A program made the position numbers and the translations under genes. The notes under the pieces were generated by a model, which made no database searches, had not been told where the DNA came from, and saw nothing but the letters and a program-made list of their open reading frames with translations. From Aquilaria yunnanensis (taxonomy: Eukaryota > Streptophyta > Magnoliopsida > Malvales > Thymelaeaceae), in NCBI GenBank assembly GCA_039654915.1, contig CM077599.1, forward strand, positions 24,489,501-24,553,500: a DNA stretch of 64,000 bases. The letters are read 5' to 3'. Below are positions 10,199-21,660 of the stretch, piece by piece. The first letter of the stretch is position 1. Each line of letters starts with the position of its first letter.

Positions 10199-13100
10199 AT
10201 GGAATCCGGCCGTAGTTGGATGTACAGTAACCGTTTCTTGCCTGGCCGAACTGGTTACACACAACAGTGGGAGTCCGGGGTGGAAGAATTTATATCATTT
10301 GCTATATCCCACCCTGAAACTATGAGCGGGTTATGCATTCGCTGTCTTTGTCGAAAGTGTAAGAATTTGCGGTTCAATCAGGCTAATGAGGTCAGAGTTC
10401 ATCTGTACAAATGGGGTTTTGAGCCTTTTTACTTGAATTGGACCACTCATGGTGAGCCATTTAATGAAGCATCAGATACAGCTCAGGGTGTGGGTGGGTT
10501 TAGGGAGTTTGACCGGGGGTGTTCAACGAATCCATATGAAAGGATGGTATTAGATGCCGTTGGCCCTAGTTACTCACAATTTCCGGAAGACAATGTTGTG
10601 GAGCCAAATGAAATTGGCCAAAATTTTTTTAATCTTTTGAATTCAGCATCAACTCCTTTATGGGATGGGTGTGAAAGTCATTCTGAGTTATCTGCTGCTG
10701 TCCGCCTTCTCAATCTTAAGTCTGAGTATCACATGTCACGAGGATGCTTTAATGGCATTGCCCAACTGATGAAGGAGACTCAACCAACAGATAGTAAGAT
10801 GCCATTAAATTGGTATGAAACTAAGAAATTAGTTTCCCAGTTGGGTGTGTCTCACGAGAAGATTGACGTCTGTGTGAATGATTGTATGTTGTTCTGGAAA
10901 GATGACAGTACCGATCGTATTTGTAAGTACTGTGGGTCTGAGAGATATAAGCCAAAAAAGGGAGGTCGTGGTAAAGATCGACCGAGGAAAACCATGCATT
11001 ATTTACCACTAAGCCCTCGTCTGCAACGCTTATTTGCATCATTGGCAACAGCTGAGCAAATGAGGTGGCATAAGGAGCAAACACAGGTCCCAGGTGTGTT
11101 AAAACATCCATCAGATGGTGAAGCTTGGAAACATTTTGATCAGACCTACCCATGGTTTGCTTCGGAACCACGAAATGTCAGATTGGGGTTGTGTGCCGAT
11201 GGATTTACACCTTTTGGAGCATCTGGGAAACAATACTCTTGTTGGCCTGTGATCGTTACTCCGTATAATTTGCCCCCTTGGATGTGCATGAAAAAATCCT
11301 ATATGTTCCTTTCGTTGCTAATTCCAGGTCCACGTAGCCCAAATCATAAGATTGATGTTGATCTACAACCTCTCATAGACGAGCTACGGCATCTGTGGTT
11401 TAATGGCGTGGAAACATGGGATGTGTCATTGAAACAAAATTTTATTTTGCGAGCAGCATTAATGTGGACCATAAATGACTTTCCGGCTTATGGCATGTTA
11501 TCATGGTGGATGACACATGGGCGATTGTCTTGCCCTATTTATATGGGTGAAAGTAAGGCATTCCAACTTAAGTATGGCGGGAAAATTTCATTTTTCGACT
11601 GTCATCGGCAATTCCTCCCCCAGAACCACCCATATAGAAGGAATTGTACTTGCTTTAAAAAAGGGAAATCAGAAAAGTCATTGCCTCCTCCGCGCTTATC
11701 AGGTGAAGATATATTTGAAAGAATGTCATGGATTCCATCAGTTGGTAACGATGGTCCACAAAATCGACCGTGTGATTACGGGAAATCACATAATTGGACG
11801 AAGCGAAGCATTTTCTAGGAGTTACCATATTGGGCCACGAACTTAATACGACATAATCTTGATGTTATGCATATTGAGAAGAACGTGTTCGAGAATATAT
11901 GGAATACTGTGATGGATGTTAAGAACAAAACGAAAGATAATGTGAAAGCACGAAAGGACCTGGAAATTTTTTGTAATCGGCCGGAGTTAAACATGGTTCC
12001 ACTTGATAATGGTCGTTCGTTCAAACCAAAGGCGAGGTTCACATTGGATGTTAACCAAAGGCAAGATGTGATCGTCTGGGTAAAATCTTTACGACTCCCT
12101 GATGGATATGCCTCGAATCTTGGGAGATGTGTTGATACAGCTGGTTGCAATATGTATGGCATGAAGAGTCATGATTGCCATGTTATGATGCAAAGGCTTC
12201 TCCCCATTGCCCTCGAATCGCTACCCGAGAATATTTGGAAGCCATTAACGGAGTTAAGCCTATTCTTTAGAAACTTGTGCTCTCCAGAGCTGCACGAAAA
12301 TCACTTGTTTGCATTGGAGGCCAATATACCAATTATAATTTGTAAGCTTGAGAGAATTTTTCCTCCAGGGTTTTTTGATGTCATGGAACATCTCCCAGTT
12401 CACTTGCCATTTGAAGCAAGGGTTGGAGGACCTGTTCAGTACCGATGGATGTATAAATTTGAGTGGTGCATGCATGACCTAAAAATGAAGGTTTCTAATA
12501 CAGCTCATGTTGAGGGATCGATATGTGAAGCATACCTTATAGAGGAGACTTCCATCTTTTGCTCTCATTATTTTGAGTCCCATGTTCCCTCCGTGATGAA
12601 CCGAGTACCGAGAAATGATGAAGGTGGTCCTGTCCCATATAATGGTGACTTGTGGTCCATATTCACCTTTCCGGGACGTGCATATGGTGCATGCCGATAT
12701 AGATTCCTCACGGACGATGAACTCAGACTTGCAACCACATACGTTCTTCTAAACTGTGCTGAGATCAGGCCATATCTAAAGTAAGTCATCGTTCATGAAA
12801 AGACATTCCAACTTTGATTATGTTGAAATTCAGGACTACTCAACAAACAAAACTAACTGATTTTCATTGTTTCTCTTATTGGCCACAGTATGTTTGTGGA
12901 CATGGTCAGGGAAACTGCACCCGAGATAACAATGTCTGAGATAGACATACACATTGAAAACAATTTCTCAGCCTGGCTCCGACACTATGTACGTGTGCTT
13001 TTAGTCAGTATATATTGCAATATGTTAAGTTATAAAAGTCTCCATATATATTGGCCTAAATTGAAAATTTTTTACATAGGTTGATGACCCAGGTAATAAT

Positions 13101-13814
13101 ATTGTCGATAACATCTTGTGGGATGTTGCATGTGGGCCCTCACGTCGGGTTCAGACATGGCCGGTTTATTTCACAAATGGGTACAAGTTTCACATAAGTG
13201 AATGGGGGGAGGACAAATCAACATTTAATAGTGGAGTCTGCATATGCAGCACGGGTGCAAGTGAAGTTGAATGTGATTTTTATGGTATACTAGAAGAAGT
13301 CATTCAACTCGAATATCTGGGCTTTCCACACAAGAATGTTGTCTTGTTTAGGTGCAACTGGTTTGACCCAACACCTGAACGTGGAACTCGAATGCATAAA
13401 CAATTTGGGTTAGTTGAGATAAGAAATAGCCGCAGATATCAGAAGTTTGATCCTTTCATTCTAGCATCACAGGCTGACCAAGTTTACTACACACAATATC
13501 TGAGTAAGTCACGTGAAAGAAACAGGTGGTCAGCTGATATGAAGATAAAACCTCGATGGATAATACAGTATGTAATTCTGGACAAGGATGACGTGTATCA
13601 AGACAGTGGATCCGTGAATTGTCAAAGAATTGAAGATGACCCAATTGAGGACTTAGCTGACCCGAGTGTCGATGATGATATTGAAGAAGATGTACTTGAG
13701 GAGGGGGCATCTAATGGCGAGACAGAGGATGAGGAGGAGTTTATATCCGATGACAGTGACACTGAAGAGTCTGAGGAGTTTGACGAGAATGATAGCAGTG
13801 GGTCGAATGAATGA
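10199..13814 (+). pseudogene. CACTA transposase, tnpD/Tnp2-like, one nonsense codon
   Basis: Three exons fit: 10199-12780, 12889-12988 and 13080-13814. They join in frame (donors GTAAGT and GTACGT; acceptors CCACAG and ACATAG) and total 1139 codons including the stop. The order is typical of plant Tnp2 proteins. First comes an N-terminal transposon-associated domain (MESGRSWMYSNR...). Next is the Transposase_21 core, with CADGFTPFG near residue 334 and LDVMHIEKN near residue 555; the Asp in each is a candidate DDE-type catalytic residue. A DUF4218 domain (about 684-758) and a DUF4216-like region (about 930-1040) follow, then an acidic tail. A TAG at 11816-11818 (codon 540) interrupts the core where relatives usually have an aromatic residue; the same frame resumes at once with ELPYW. 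Everything else reads cleanly, so inactivation looks recent. The product would cut at the CACTA termini together with TNPA. Confidence 0.93.
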
Positions 13815-13968
13815 TTACATAACATGTACTATGAATAATGATAACCTGTCATTTCTAATTAATGTGTAGAAAAAATTTGGTAAATTTATGTACCCCTATT
13901 ACTCCACAATATATGTTAGTCAATATATGTTATGTTTAATTTACCTACTTAGCTAATAATAAATGTAG

Positions 13969-15714
13969 ATGCCTCGTAAAGGGGATAACACCTATAAACG
14001 CCGACCTGGGAAAGGACCATTTGCGCAGTTTAAGGAGGTAATGGAGCCGATACTTAATGAACGACATCGGATGGGTTCTTCATCCCGGGCCGAGGAGGAT
14101 GTCGGTGTAGAGACGCAGGGGACAACAGTGCCAGCGACGCACGTCCCCTCACATGAGCACCGATCTGACGGCGGTGGAGGCACGCCATCTGGACATGGAT
14201 CTACTGCGCGCCACATGAGGCACCTCATAATGACGACTCATCCCTCAGATGATGAGATCCCATCATCGATGCCACAGACAGTAGGCCGATCGCGGATGAG
14301 GATATCCCCACATGGGAACACGTAAGTAATAAATACCAGACTGACGTATTAATATTAGTAAGAGTAATTACTTTACTTCTAATCATCAACAAGTCAGTAA
14401 CTAACAATTTCAACGTCGCAGATTCATTCCAGCTGCGGCGACACGGTTAGTGACACCATGTTTCACCACACATTTCAAACCATATTCTGATTGGTCCTCT
14501 GTCTCTCCATCAGACCTGCAGCAATGGTGGCGTGTTTTTGAGGTATGAACAATAATAATACTATGATAATGATGTAATAATGTTATAAGATTAAGAATTG
14601 TTTTTGTCCATGCTAATACTTTAAACATATTAGCCTGTACAGAGGAGCTGTGAGTGGGATCCGATACACCATAATGAGGTGTATCGGGTGTGGAATATCT
14701 TGGGAGCACAGCATTACAGAAGCATGATGTCAGAAATTCGCCGTGTGAAAGATCCTGTTAAACGTCGAGCGAAGGCAAACTTTATGTCAGATGCTGCATA
14801 TGCGGAAATGGAGGCATATTGGGCGAGTCCGTAGTTCAAACAGAAGTCCGCTAGGTTCAAGGCAATGCGAGCAATAGTGACTGACGAGGATTTACAGTCT
14901 GCCTCTTGCAGCGCGACATATGCAGGGGGATCTATCTCGATGTCTGCACATCGAGAGCAAATGGTATGTATCTCGGTAATGTTCTTTCAGTCATTATTTA
15001 AGATACTAATGAAATTAAATTACAAATTAATGTTACGTTTCATTCAATTAGAGAGAGAGAGATCCTGAGAAGAAAGACCCTGGCTTGTTTAAAGTCCTTC
15101 AAGCAACACATAAAATGAAGAACGGGAAATATGTTAGTAAGCGCTGTGAAGAAGTTGCTGTAAGTATAATAACTGTTTGTTCACACAATATTCTTAAGAA
15201 ACTTACAATGTTTACCAAATAATGACACACTGAAATGTATTTTATTATGTTTCTGTAGACTCGTATCAGTGCAGAGATTGAGGAGCAAACACAACAAGAG
15301 GATGGAATATAGGCAATTGATGAACTAGCAATCATTAGTACTGCATCTGGCGGTAGAAGGAGAGACCGTGTATTTGGATTAGGATATGAGAAATGTGTTA
15401 TACCGGGACGCTGACAGCCAGGTGTCATCCCGCCTATCGACATCATGCAGACACCACAATTCAACGAGCAAGTACAGAAGATGATGGCGGAGGAGAATGT
15501 GCGAAGGGATGCGGAGTACGAGAGGAAGCTCGAGAGAATTAAGAGGAGACAGAGAGCAGAGATGGAGGCTCAGAGAGCCGCATTGGAGGCAAACCGGGCT
15601 CAGTTGGAGATTATCTGTCGTTCACTAAACCTTCCGTGCCCGCCGGCTCAACCAGTTCCACAGTATCCTGATGACTCGGACTCGGATGATGAGGAGATAG
15701 TCGGGACTCCATGA
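13969..15714 (+). pseudogene. CACTA tnpA-like gene (Ptta/En/Spm plant transposase family), three nonsense codons
   Basis: Five exons fit in frame: 13969-14321, 14422-14542, 14634-14963, 15052-15159 and 15259-15714, all with GT...AG borders. The product has a basic N terminus (MPRKGDNTYKRR) and a Ser/His/Gly-rich linker. A central segment with SDWSSVSPSDLQQWW and a GGSIS...HR motif is typical of the plant transposase Ptta/En/Spm family. The C-terminal half is strongly charged and probably coiled-coil (KMMAEENVRRDAEYERKLE onward), ending in an acidic DDSDSDDEE tail. Stops lie at 14832-14834 (TAG), 15310-15312 (TAG) and 15412-15414 (TGA). An acceptor (AAATGTAG) directly abuts the start ATG, so this protein may be made by splicing past the tnpD gene, as in Spm. 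The intact protein would bind the subterminal repeats. Confidence 0.85.
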
Positions 15715-16016
15715 TGGGCGTTGACACCAACAGGTCAGCGCATTTCCAAAGTTCTTGTGTTAGAGACCTTACATAATAATTTTTAGACCTAGTTAAGACT
15801 CAGTTGAAATTACTGAAATGTGTTGTCCGTTGAATGTTGAATGCTTTCTTGCAGACATATATGTTCTTGTTTTAATTATGCTGTATTTGAGAATATTTTA
15901 TTTTAATTACGTTTGCATACCTGTGTAATGTTTATAGCTGAGTAAAGCTGGGCGAACTTTTCAATGTGTATTCAAACTGCGAAAAATACGAAACAACCGA
16001 ACCCTGGACCGGTTAA

Positions 16017-16429
16017 TGTATAGTACCAACGTGCAAACGAGGAACTTACCAACTTGCGCACGTTGGTAATTACCAACGACTTCATAACCACTACCTTACC
16101 AACTGATGTAAGTTGGTAATTACCAACTGCCAAATTATCAACTGGTGGCAGTTGGTAAGTTACCTACCTACTGCCAGCAGTTGGTAACTACAACTACGCG
16201 ATGGAAACCAAGCCTGGTTCATGACCGTTGGTAAATGACCAACGTGAATTTTACCAATGTGTATACGTTGGAATTTACCAACGTGTTATTGATTGTGCGT
16301 TGGTAAATAATTTTCCAACGTATCGAATACCAACTGCCATTTTCCAACGTGCAGCAGTTGGTAACCTGAATTTACCAACTGCTGCACGTTGAAAAATGGC
16401 AGTTGGTAAAATCCTATATTTTAGTAGTG
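16017..16429. repeat. CACTA 3' subterminal repeats
   Basis: Dense ACCAACGTG, ACCAACTG and GTTGGTAA words in both orientations run up to the right terminus (TTTTAGTAGTG, ending at 16429). Many form short palindromes. They mirror the 5' block, though the third-position context differs (GTG or CTG here, GG on the left). Confidence 0.85.
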
Positions 16430-18430
16430 ATTTGTTTTTTTTTTTTTTGAAAGAAGTCAAACGGTATCCATTAAGAGTCAAGTTGACGGGCAACAATTAG
16501 ATAAGGATGGTAAGTTAAGTCTCATTCCTTTCTACCTGTTAAACCCTTTGACAAAGATACAAGAGAATGTGTAACACCATTCATAGATCTAGGGACATAA
16601 GTAAATATGCAAGAATCAAAACTACATGACAAGCGCATAATATCATCTTGGACCACCCCAAAAGCATATAGGTAATCTGTTTTTATAATAGTTCAATAAT
16701 TTCGTTGTCAAATTGTGAACTTTAGGAACAAAATGGAAACAATTATATAAAATTAAAGATGAGATATTTGTAGTTGACAAATGAATGAATGTTTTCTTCC
16801 CTTCCTTGGTAGATTGTTTTGAGTGAGAAGAGCTTGCCTTCTCCTTACTACTCAGGATAGGTCAAGGTCTGTAACTCAAGGATGAGTCATGGGCAAGTAG
16901 AAGACATACATACATACATACATACTCTCAAATTTTCTATTTCTTCACATAACATAACACTCTGATAAATATTAACGTGTAATAACAATGACATGATGTA
17001 AATTTTTGAGTTTTATATGCATGTGTTATCTCTTTCTCCAAATAAATTGACTTATATGAATAATTTTGTTACATAGCTTAAAAAGAGAGACTAATAAAAA
17101 AATTATTTACTTTTCGCAAAAAAAAAAAATCAGAAGTGGTTTTTAGGCTTTTTAAAGTATATAATTTCAATTGGTATACAAGTTGAACAAATAATCACTA
17201 TACATCAAAATAATCAATAAGAATCACTCATCAATAATTTCTTTCATATTTAACCTTAATTAATTTAGAAAGTAAATAAATTCCTATGAATTTTTTTGTG
17301 CTTAGCCCAATAAAATTAAAATAATTAAAAAAATACTTATTTTTTTAGAAAATATTTTAAAAATATTTTTAATGTTTTTATAATGTAGAGTTTCAATTGG
17401 TATATAAGTTAAGTAAATAATCATCTTGTTTCAATTGGTATATAAGCTGAGTTTCAATTCGCATATACTCCGTAATTAAAAAATACTTATTTTTCTAAGC
17501 TTTGAACTCTCTCATTTTGTACTTCCCTCAAGCATTATATTGTCACCATCGATTTATCAGCTTTCACAGAAATCCCGATGCTAATGTGTTGCTACTTAGC
17601 CACTGTTAATTTAATCTTGAAGAAGATGCCCTCAACTTCGTCCCTCAACCCTAGCATGACAAGATTTAGGCTTCTCGAGGGGGTAGGTGCATAGCATGAG
17701 GCAAAGATTGAAAAAACTAGCTTTTCTTTTGAACAAGAATAACATCTTATCTAGTGATCATAGACAAAAAGAGAAAAAATTACAAACAAGGGTGATAAAA
17801 TATGAAGAGGGGAGGCGATTATGAGGCTTATATGAGCAATAGTGAGCAACGGGAAACAGGAGAGCCGTGGGCTTGGGAGGTGGAATGGGCTTGGCATTGT
17901 TCAATGAGAAAAAGTTACTCTTCTTAATGATGTTGCTGACTAAGAAAGAAAGACGCCTCATTTTGGCAATACTTCAGAATAGCTTGGACTCAGTGGAAGT
18001 TGCCTTGTTTCTCCCTCCCTCTTGTTTCTTTGTTGCTTATTTATGGCCAACAATTCCATGTCTCACAAGAATTGTGTTGAAGTGTCAATGGTTGCATGAT
18101 GATTTAGAGGTTTAGGCAAATGGAGGTGAATGATGTTTATGAAGTTGGCATCAAGTAAAATAGATGAATCAGTCAAGGGGGTTAATTGATCCACTTAAGC
18201 AAATTCAGGGGCTGAGTTGACCTGAACTGAAATTCAGTAGTTAAACGTCCTGGTCAACCAAGTACAGGGACTGAAGTGGTATTTTGACATACAAAATACA
18301 CAATTAAAAGTGAAAAATGCGTCTTCTTACCTTCCTAGCTTCACGCTTCACACACGCGTTTTTACTCAAGATACAAAATTCAAATAAAAAGCCTGACGTC
18401 GGTCACGTCGCAGAGACGCAAATTTGAATT
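16430..18430. other. AT-rich spacer without a supported gene
   Basis: Contains an (ACAT)n microsatellite at about 16904-16925. The 17-mer TTTCAATTGGTATAYAA is dispersed at 17164, 17391 and 17429, with a degenerate copy near 17452. Short open frames at 17758-18115 lack family features. Nothing else is recognised. Confidence 0.45.
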
Positions 18431-18480
18431 TTGAAATTTAAAAAAAAAATAAGAAAAAAATGTGTGCATATAAATAAGAT
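18372..18480 (+). promoter_or_regulatory. Possible promoter (ACGT motifs plus TATA-like box)
   Basis: Two ACGT-core motifs (TGACGTCGG and GTCACGTCG, about 18392-18410) lie upstream of a TATA-like CATATAAATAAG near 18467. T-rich sequence follows. No protein-coding ORF of note lies downstream, so any transcript from here would be non-coding or the leader of an intron-rich gene I cannot resolve. Confidence 0.25.
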
Positions 18481-19199
18481 AGGACCGTTTGGCTGCTCTA
18501 GGGATTTCTGGGGATTTAGCTGTGAAACTCGCATTTGTCTACGTAGATTTATTGCATGTCAACAGTCTTCTTTATTTTTTTTTTTTCTGGATTTTATTTA
18601 CATGATGATTATGAATCGGTTGGTTTTTATTCCATTCATTGTTTGATTTAGTCTGCCTGGGCGATTTATCGATGGGTCGTTGTACTTGAATTTGTGAATC
18701 CAAGATTCTCGGTTGGTGAATGGTGGCCTTGGGATTTTTGGTTTGCAACCAGAGACGAAGGTTCAATTTTCAGAACTTTTCAAGAGATTGATTTTCGTGA
18801 GTATTGCAAATTTTTTCTTGTTAGATCATTCTTGGCTTCTATTTAAAATCTTGAATTCGTTTTATGATTTTGCCTATATGGGTGTTTCGGCTGTGGGTGG
18901 TTAAACGAAAAATAGACGAATATCTGACTTTTGGTTGGTTTCGATGAGTTTTGTGGTTCTATTCGCTTTGATCGTTCTTGGCTTCTTCTCCAGATCCCGG
19001 TTGGTTAAGTGGGCAGATCTGCCTTCATGTTTTATTGATGGATAATTCTATAATTTTGAATGCCTAATGATTTTGCCCTATTTTCTAGTATTGGTTGCCT
19101 CGGTTTGTTGCTTAGTTAGTTGGGCAAAAAAAGGTTCACTCCTTGAGAGAATGTGTACCTTCGGCACAGTGTTGTGGTATATTATGGAAGGTTGTTGAG

Positions 19200-20940
19200 T
19201 TTCCTTGAATGTCTGATTTCAAGTAGTAATAGTTGTGCAAATGTTTCCTTCTAGTCCCTCTTGAGAAGGCCACTAGTGATGTTGGGAAGTGATTCTTAGT
19301 GGTAGTATTGGTCCAATTGAATAAGGCTGCTGGTTGCTTTTAACATGCAATTCCTATTAGTGGTGTTTGCATAGATGTCTACTCCGGCTTATCTTTTATG
19401 CAGCCCTTTTGGGAAGGCTACTGGTTACATTAAAATGTGATTCCTAGTAGTAATATTGGACCAATTAAGCAAGGCTGCTGGTTGCATTTTTCATGCAATT
19501 CCTAGTAGTATGTGGCCCTTTTGGAATGGCTACTGGTCACATTAAGATTGTGATTCCTAGCAGTAATATTGGACCAATTAAGTATGGCTGCTGGTTGCAT
19601 TTATCATGCAATTCCAAGTAGCATGTGTCCCTTTCGGGAAGAACTTGTTGGTTCTAGCACATAAATATCTACCTTGCCTTTGATGCTTCCCTTTCAAGAA
19701 GGCTGCTGCTCACAGAATATTATGATTGCTAGTAGCAGTGCCACTGCTGATAGAAGGGCTTGTTGGCTATGGTGCATAAATGTGTACTATTGGTTTTCTT
19801 GTTAGTATGCTTTGCTTCAAGAGAGCTAGTAGTCACATGCTTAAGCGATCCCTAATAGCAATGGCACTGGAAGATTGAAGGGTTTGTTGGTCCTTGGCCC
19901 TTTCACCCGTTATGTTTCATTTTCAAGAAGGCTTACCTGGCAGTTGATGATATGATTCCTGGAGCACTGCTCTTGCAGATGTGATTCCAGAACTTTGCAG
20001 CGAGAAAAGGCTGTTACAGAGACATTATTGTTATCCATGAAGAAATCATTGGTTAAAGGTACTTGTTTCATATTTCCTACTCTTTAAACCCAAAATAGAG
20101 AGCATGCTTATGTGATTCACAGTACTAACTTTTGCATGGAGCAAAGGATTGTAATTGTGGCTCAAAGTGCAAGTAGATATCTTACTAAGCCTGTTGGTTG
20201 AATCCTATGTGCGAAAGTCCTATTGTTCCTAGTAGCATGTGAAGAGATTATAAAGAGATTTTGGTAGTCGGCATCCTACTTTGAAGCTATAGCTGCTTGC
20301 TTGGAAACATAAGTTTCTGATCGAAATCTCACTACTTTCCCTTGTTGTAGCATATAGTGATTGTTTGTACCTGCAAGTCCTAGTAACAGCATATAGAAAA
20401 CCAGGACTATATTCTGACAATATAAAATCAATAAGCTTCCTCCTTATCTAACAACACCATGGCAAAGAGTAAGATACAAAAAATCTGCCACCTGAGAACA
20501 ATATTCTGACCACTGCATTTTTCAGTCCAAAAAGGATGAGTGTGCTCGAATTGGGAAATGTTATGTTTTCTTTTCTGGACTAATCTAGTTGGCTGAAAAA
20601 TTTGCTATGTAAGATTTTCCGGTGTTTGTTGCATATGATTAATAGCAGCCATATTCACATACTTGAAACAAGGAGGAAAAGATGCCTAGTCTGATGGTTT
20701 TGACATGTATCAGGTATTTGTAACAAGGAGGAAAAGGTACATCTAAAGAGGGATATTGGCTGCATTATAATGTGATTCAACTAGCAGATGGAAGGGCTTG
20801 CTGGTCTTTTTCCCTGTTTATAACATTTTATTTTCAAGGAGGCATATTTGTCTCATAATTTGTGAGAATCCTTGTAGCACTGCTAATTGCATATACCAGA
20901 GCTTGTTGGTCATGCTACTCTAACTTCCACACAAGGTTTT
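19200..20940 (+). repeat. Degenerate repeat array of about 56/112 bp, hairpin in several units
   Basis: Two 112-113 bp units (19404-19515 and 19516-19628) are very similar. A less similar unit starts at 19256, and more degenerate ones continue to about 20000 and again at 20750-20920. Each 112-bp unit is itself two related halves of about 56 bp with the form AAGGCTRCTGGTYRCAT ... ATGYRATTCCTAGTAG. The middle of several halves can fold: TTGCAT/ATGCAA at 19472-19488 and 19595-19611, TCACA/TGTGA at 19537-19553, TCTCA/TGAGA at 20851-20867. No ORF runs through the array. Related scraps (for example GTTCCTAGTAGCATGTG at about 20224) suggest wider spread. The family is not recognised. Confidence 0.65.
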
Positions 20941-21652
20941 GAAAAGCGAAAAGCGCACTATAGCGATAAGGGTTCCAAAGCGCAAAGCGCAAAACGAAAG
21001 CGAGGGCTTTAATGAAGGAAAGCGTTCCTTTAGAGATAAATTCTAGGATATGTAACTAGCTAATTAGATACATAAAAATACCAAAATAAACTACTAAATA
21101 TTTTTAATATCTATAAAAAGACACAAACACATCCATATAATGTACCAAAGTAGTAATAACAATTTATAGAAAAATAGGAAAACCAAATACTCTAAATCCC
21201 AAATCTCTCTGCTTGCGAACTGCGTTTTGTCCTCTTCGTTTTTATTCTGCTCTTTTTCTTTGTACTCCTCGGTCCACAATTGTCTGCTTGTCTTCGTTTT
21301 TTTCGAGTCTATTCGTTTCCTCTTTTTTATTCCTGCTGCTCTTCGTTTCATCTCTTTTTTATTTCTCTCTCCCCCTCTTTAATTCTTTCAACTCACGTAT
21401 GTTTCAATTCAACCCTAATTTTTTTATTTTTTCAACCCGCTGCCGCTTTCTTTAAGTGTAAGTTTAGACGAAATTATTTTATCTTAAAAAAATAAAAATA
21501 AAAAATTACAACTTAACTAAAGTGACGCTTTGCGCTATGGCCAAAGCGTCCGCTTCGGGCGCTTAAAGCGCTCTTTTTAAAAAGGGCGTCGCTTTCATCG
21601 CGAAAAGCGCTGGAGTCTTATCGCTATGTGCTTTGCGCCTTTAATAACCTTG
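20932..21652. mobile_element. Non-autonomous hAT-type element (MITE), 721 bp
   Basis: The left end is CAAGGTTTTGAAAAGCG and the right end, reverse-complemented, CAAGGTTATTAAAGGCG. Inverted similarity continues inward through AGCGATAAG and repeated AAAGCGC words. A perfect 8-bp target duplication, CTTCCACA, flanks it (20924-20931 and 21653-21660), as for hAT elements. The interior is AT-rich. Open frames inside it (for example 21094-21351, minus) show no transposase features. Confidence 0.88.
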
Positions 21653-21660
21653 CTTCCACA

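Larger units (their letters stand above)
6773..16429 (+). mobile_element. CACTA (En/Spm-type) DNA transposon, near-complete, 9.66 kb
   Basis: The left end reads CACTACTAAATATAATGG and the right end, read in reverse complement, CACTACTAAAATATAGG, so the terminal inverted repeats match apart from a one-base indel. Flanking triplets are ATC on the left and ATT on the right, an imperfect 3-bp target duplication. Both ends are packed with direct and inverted ACCAACG-like repeats, as expected for transposase-binding subterminal regions. Inside are predicted leader exons, a tnpD-like transposase gene and a tnpA-like gene in the usual order and the same orientation. Each gene has nonsense codons, so the copy is probably non-autonomous, though structurally almost whole. 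Confidence 0.93.

Noticed and set aside
20003..20058. Possible small exon (after TTTGCAG, before GTACTTG)
   Set aside because: The borders look good and a short frame is open, but no partner exons or protein similarity could be found.
21094..21351. Lys/Arg-rich ORF inside the hAT MITE
   Set aside because: It has no BED finger or hAT dimerisation motif and is caused by biased composition.
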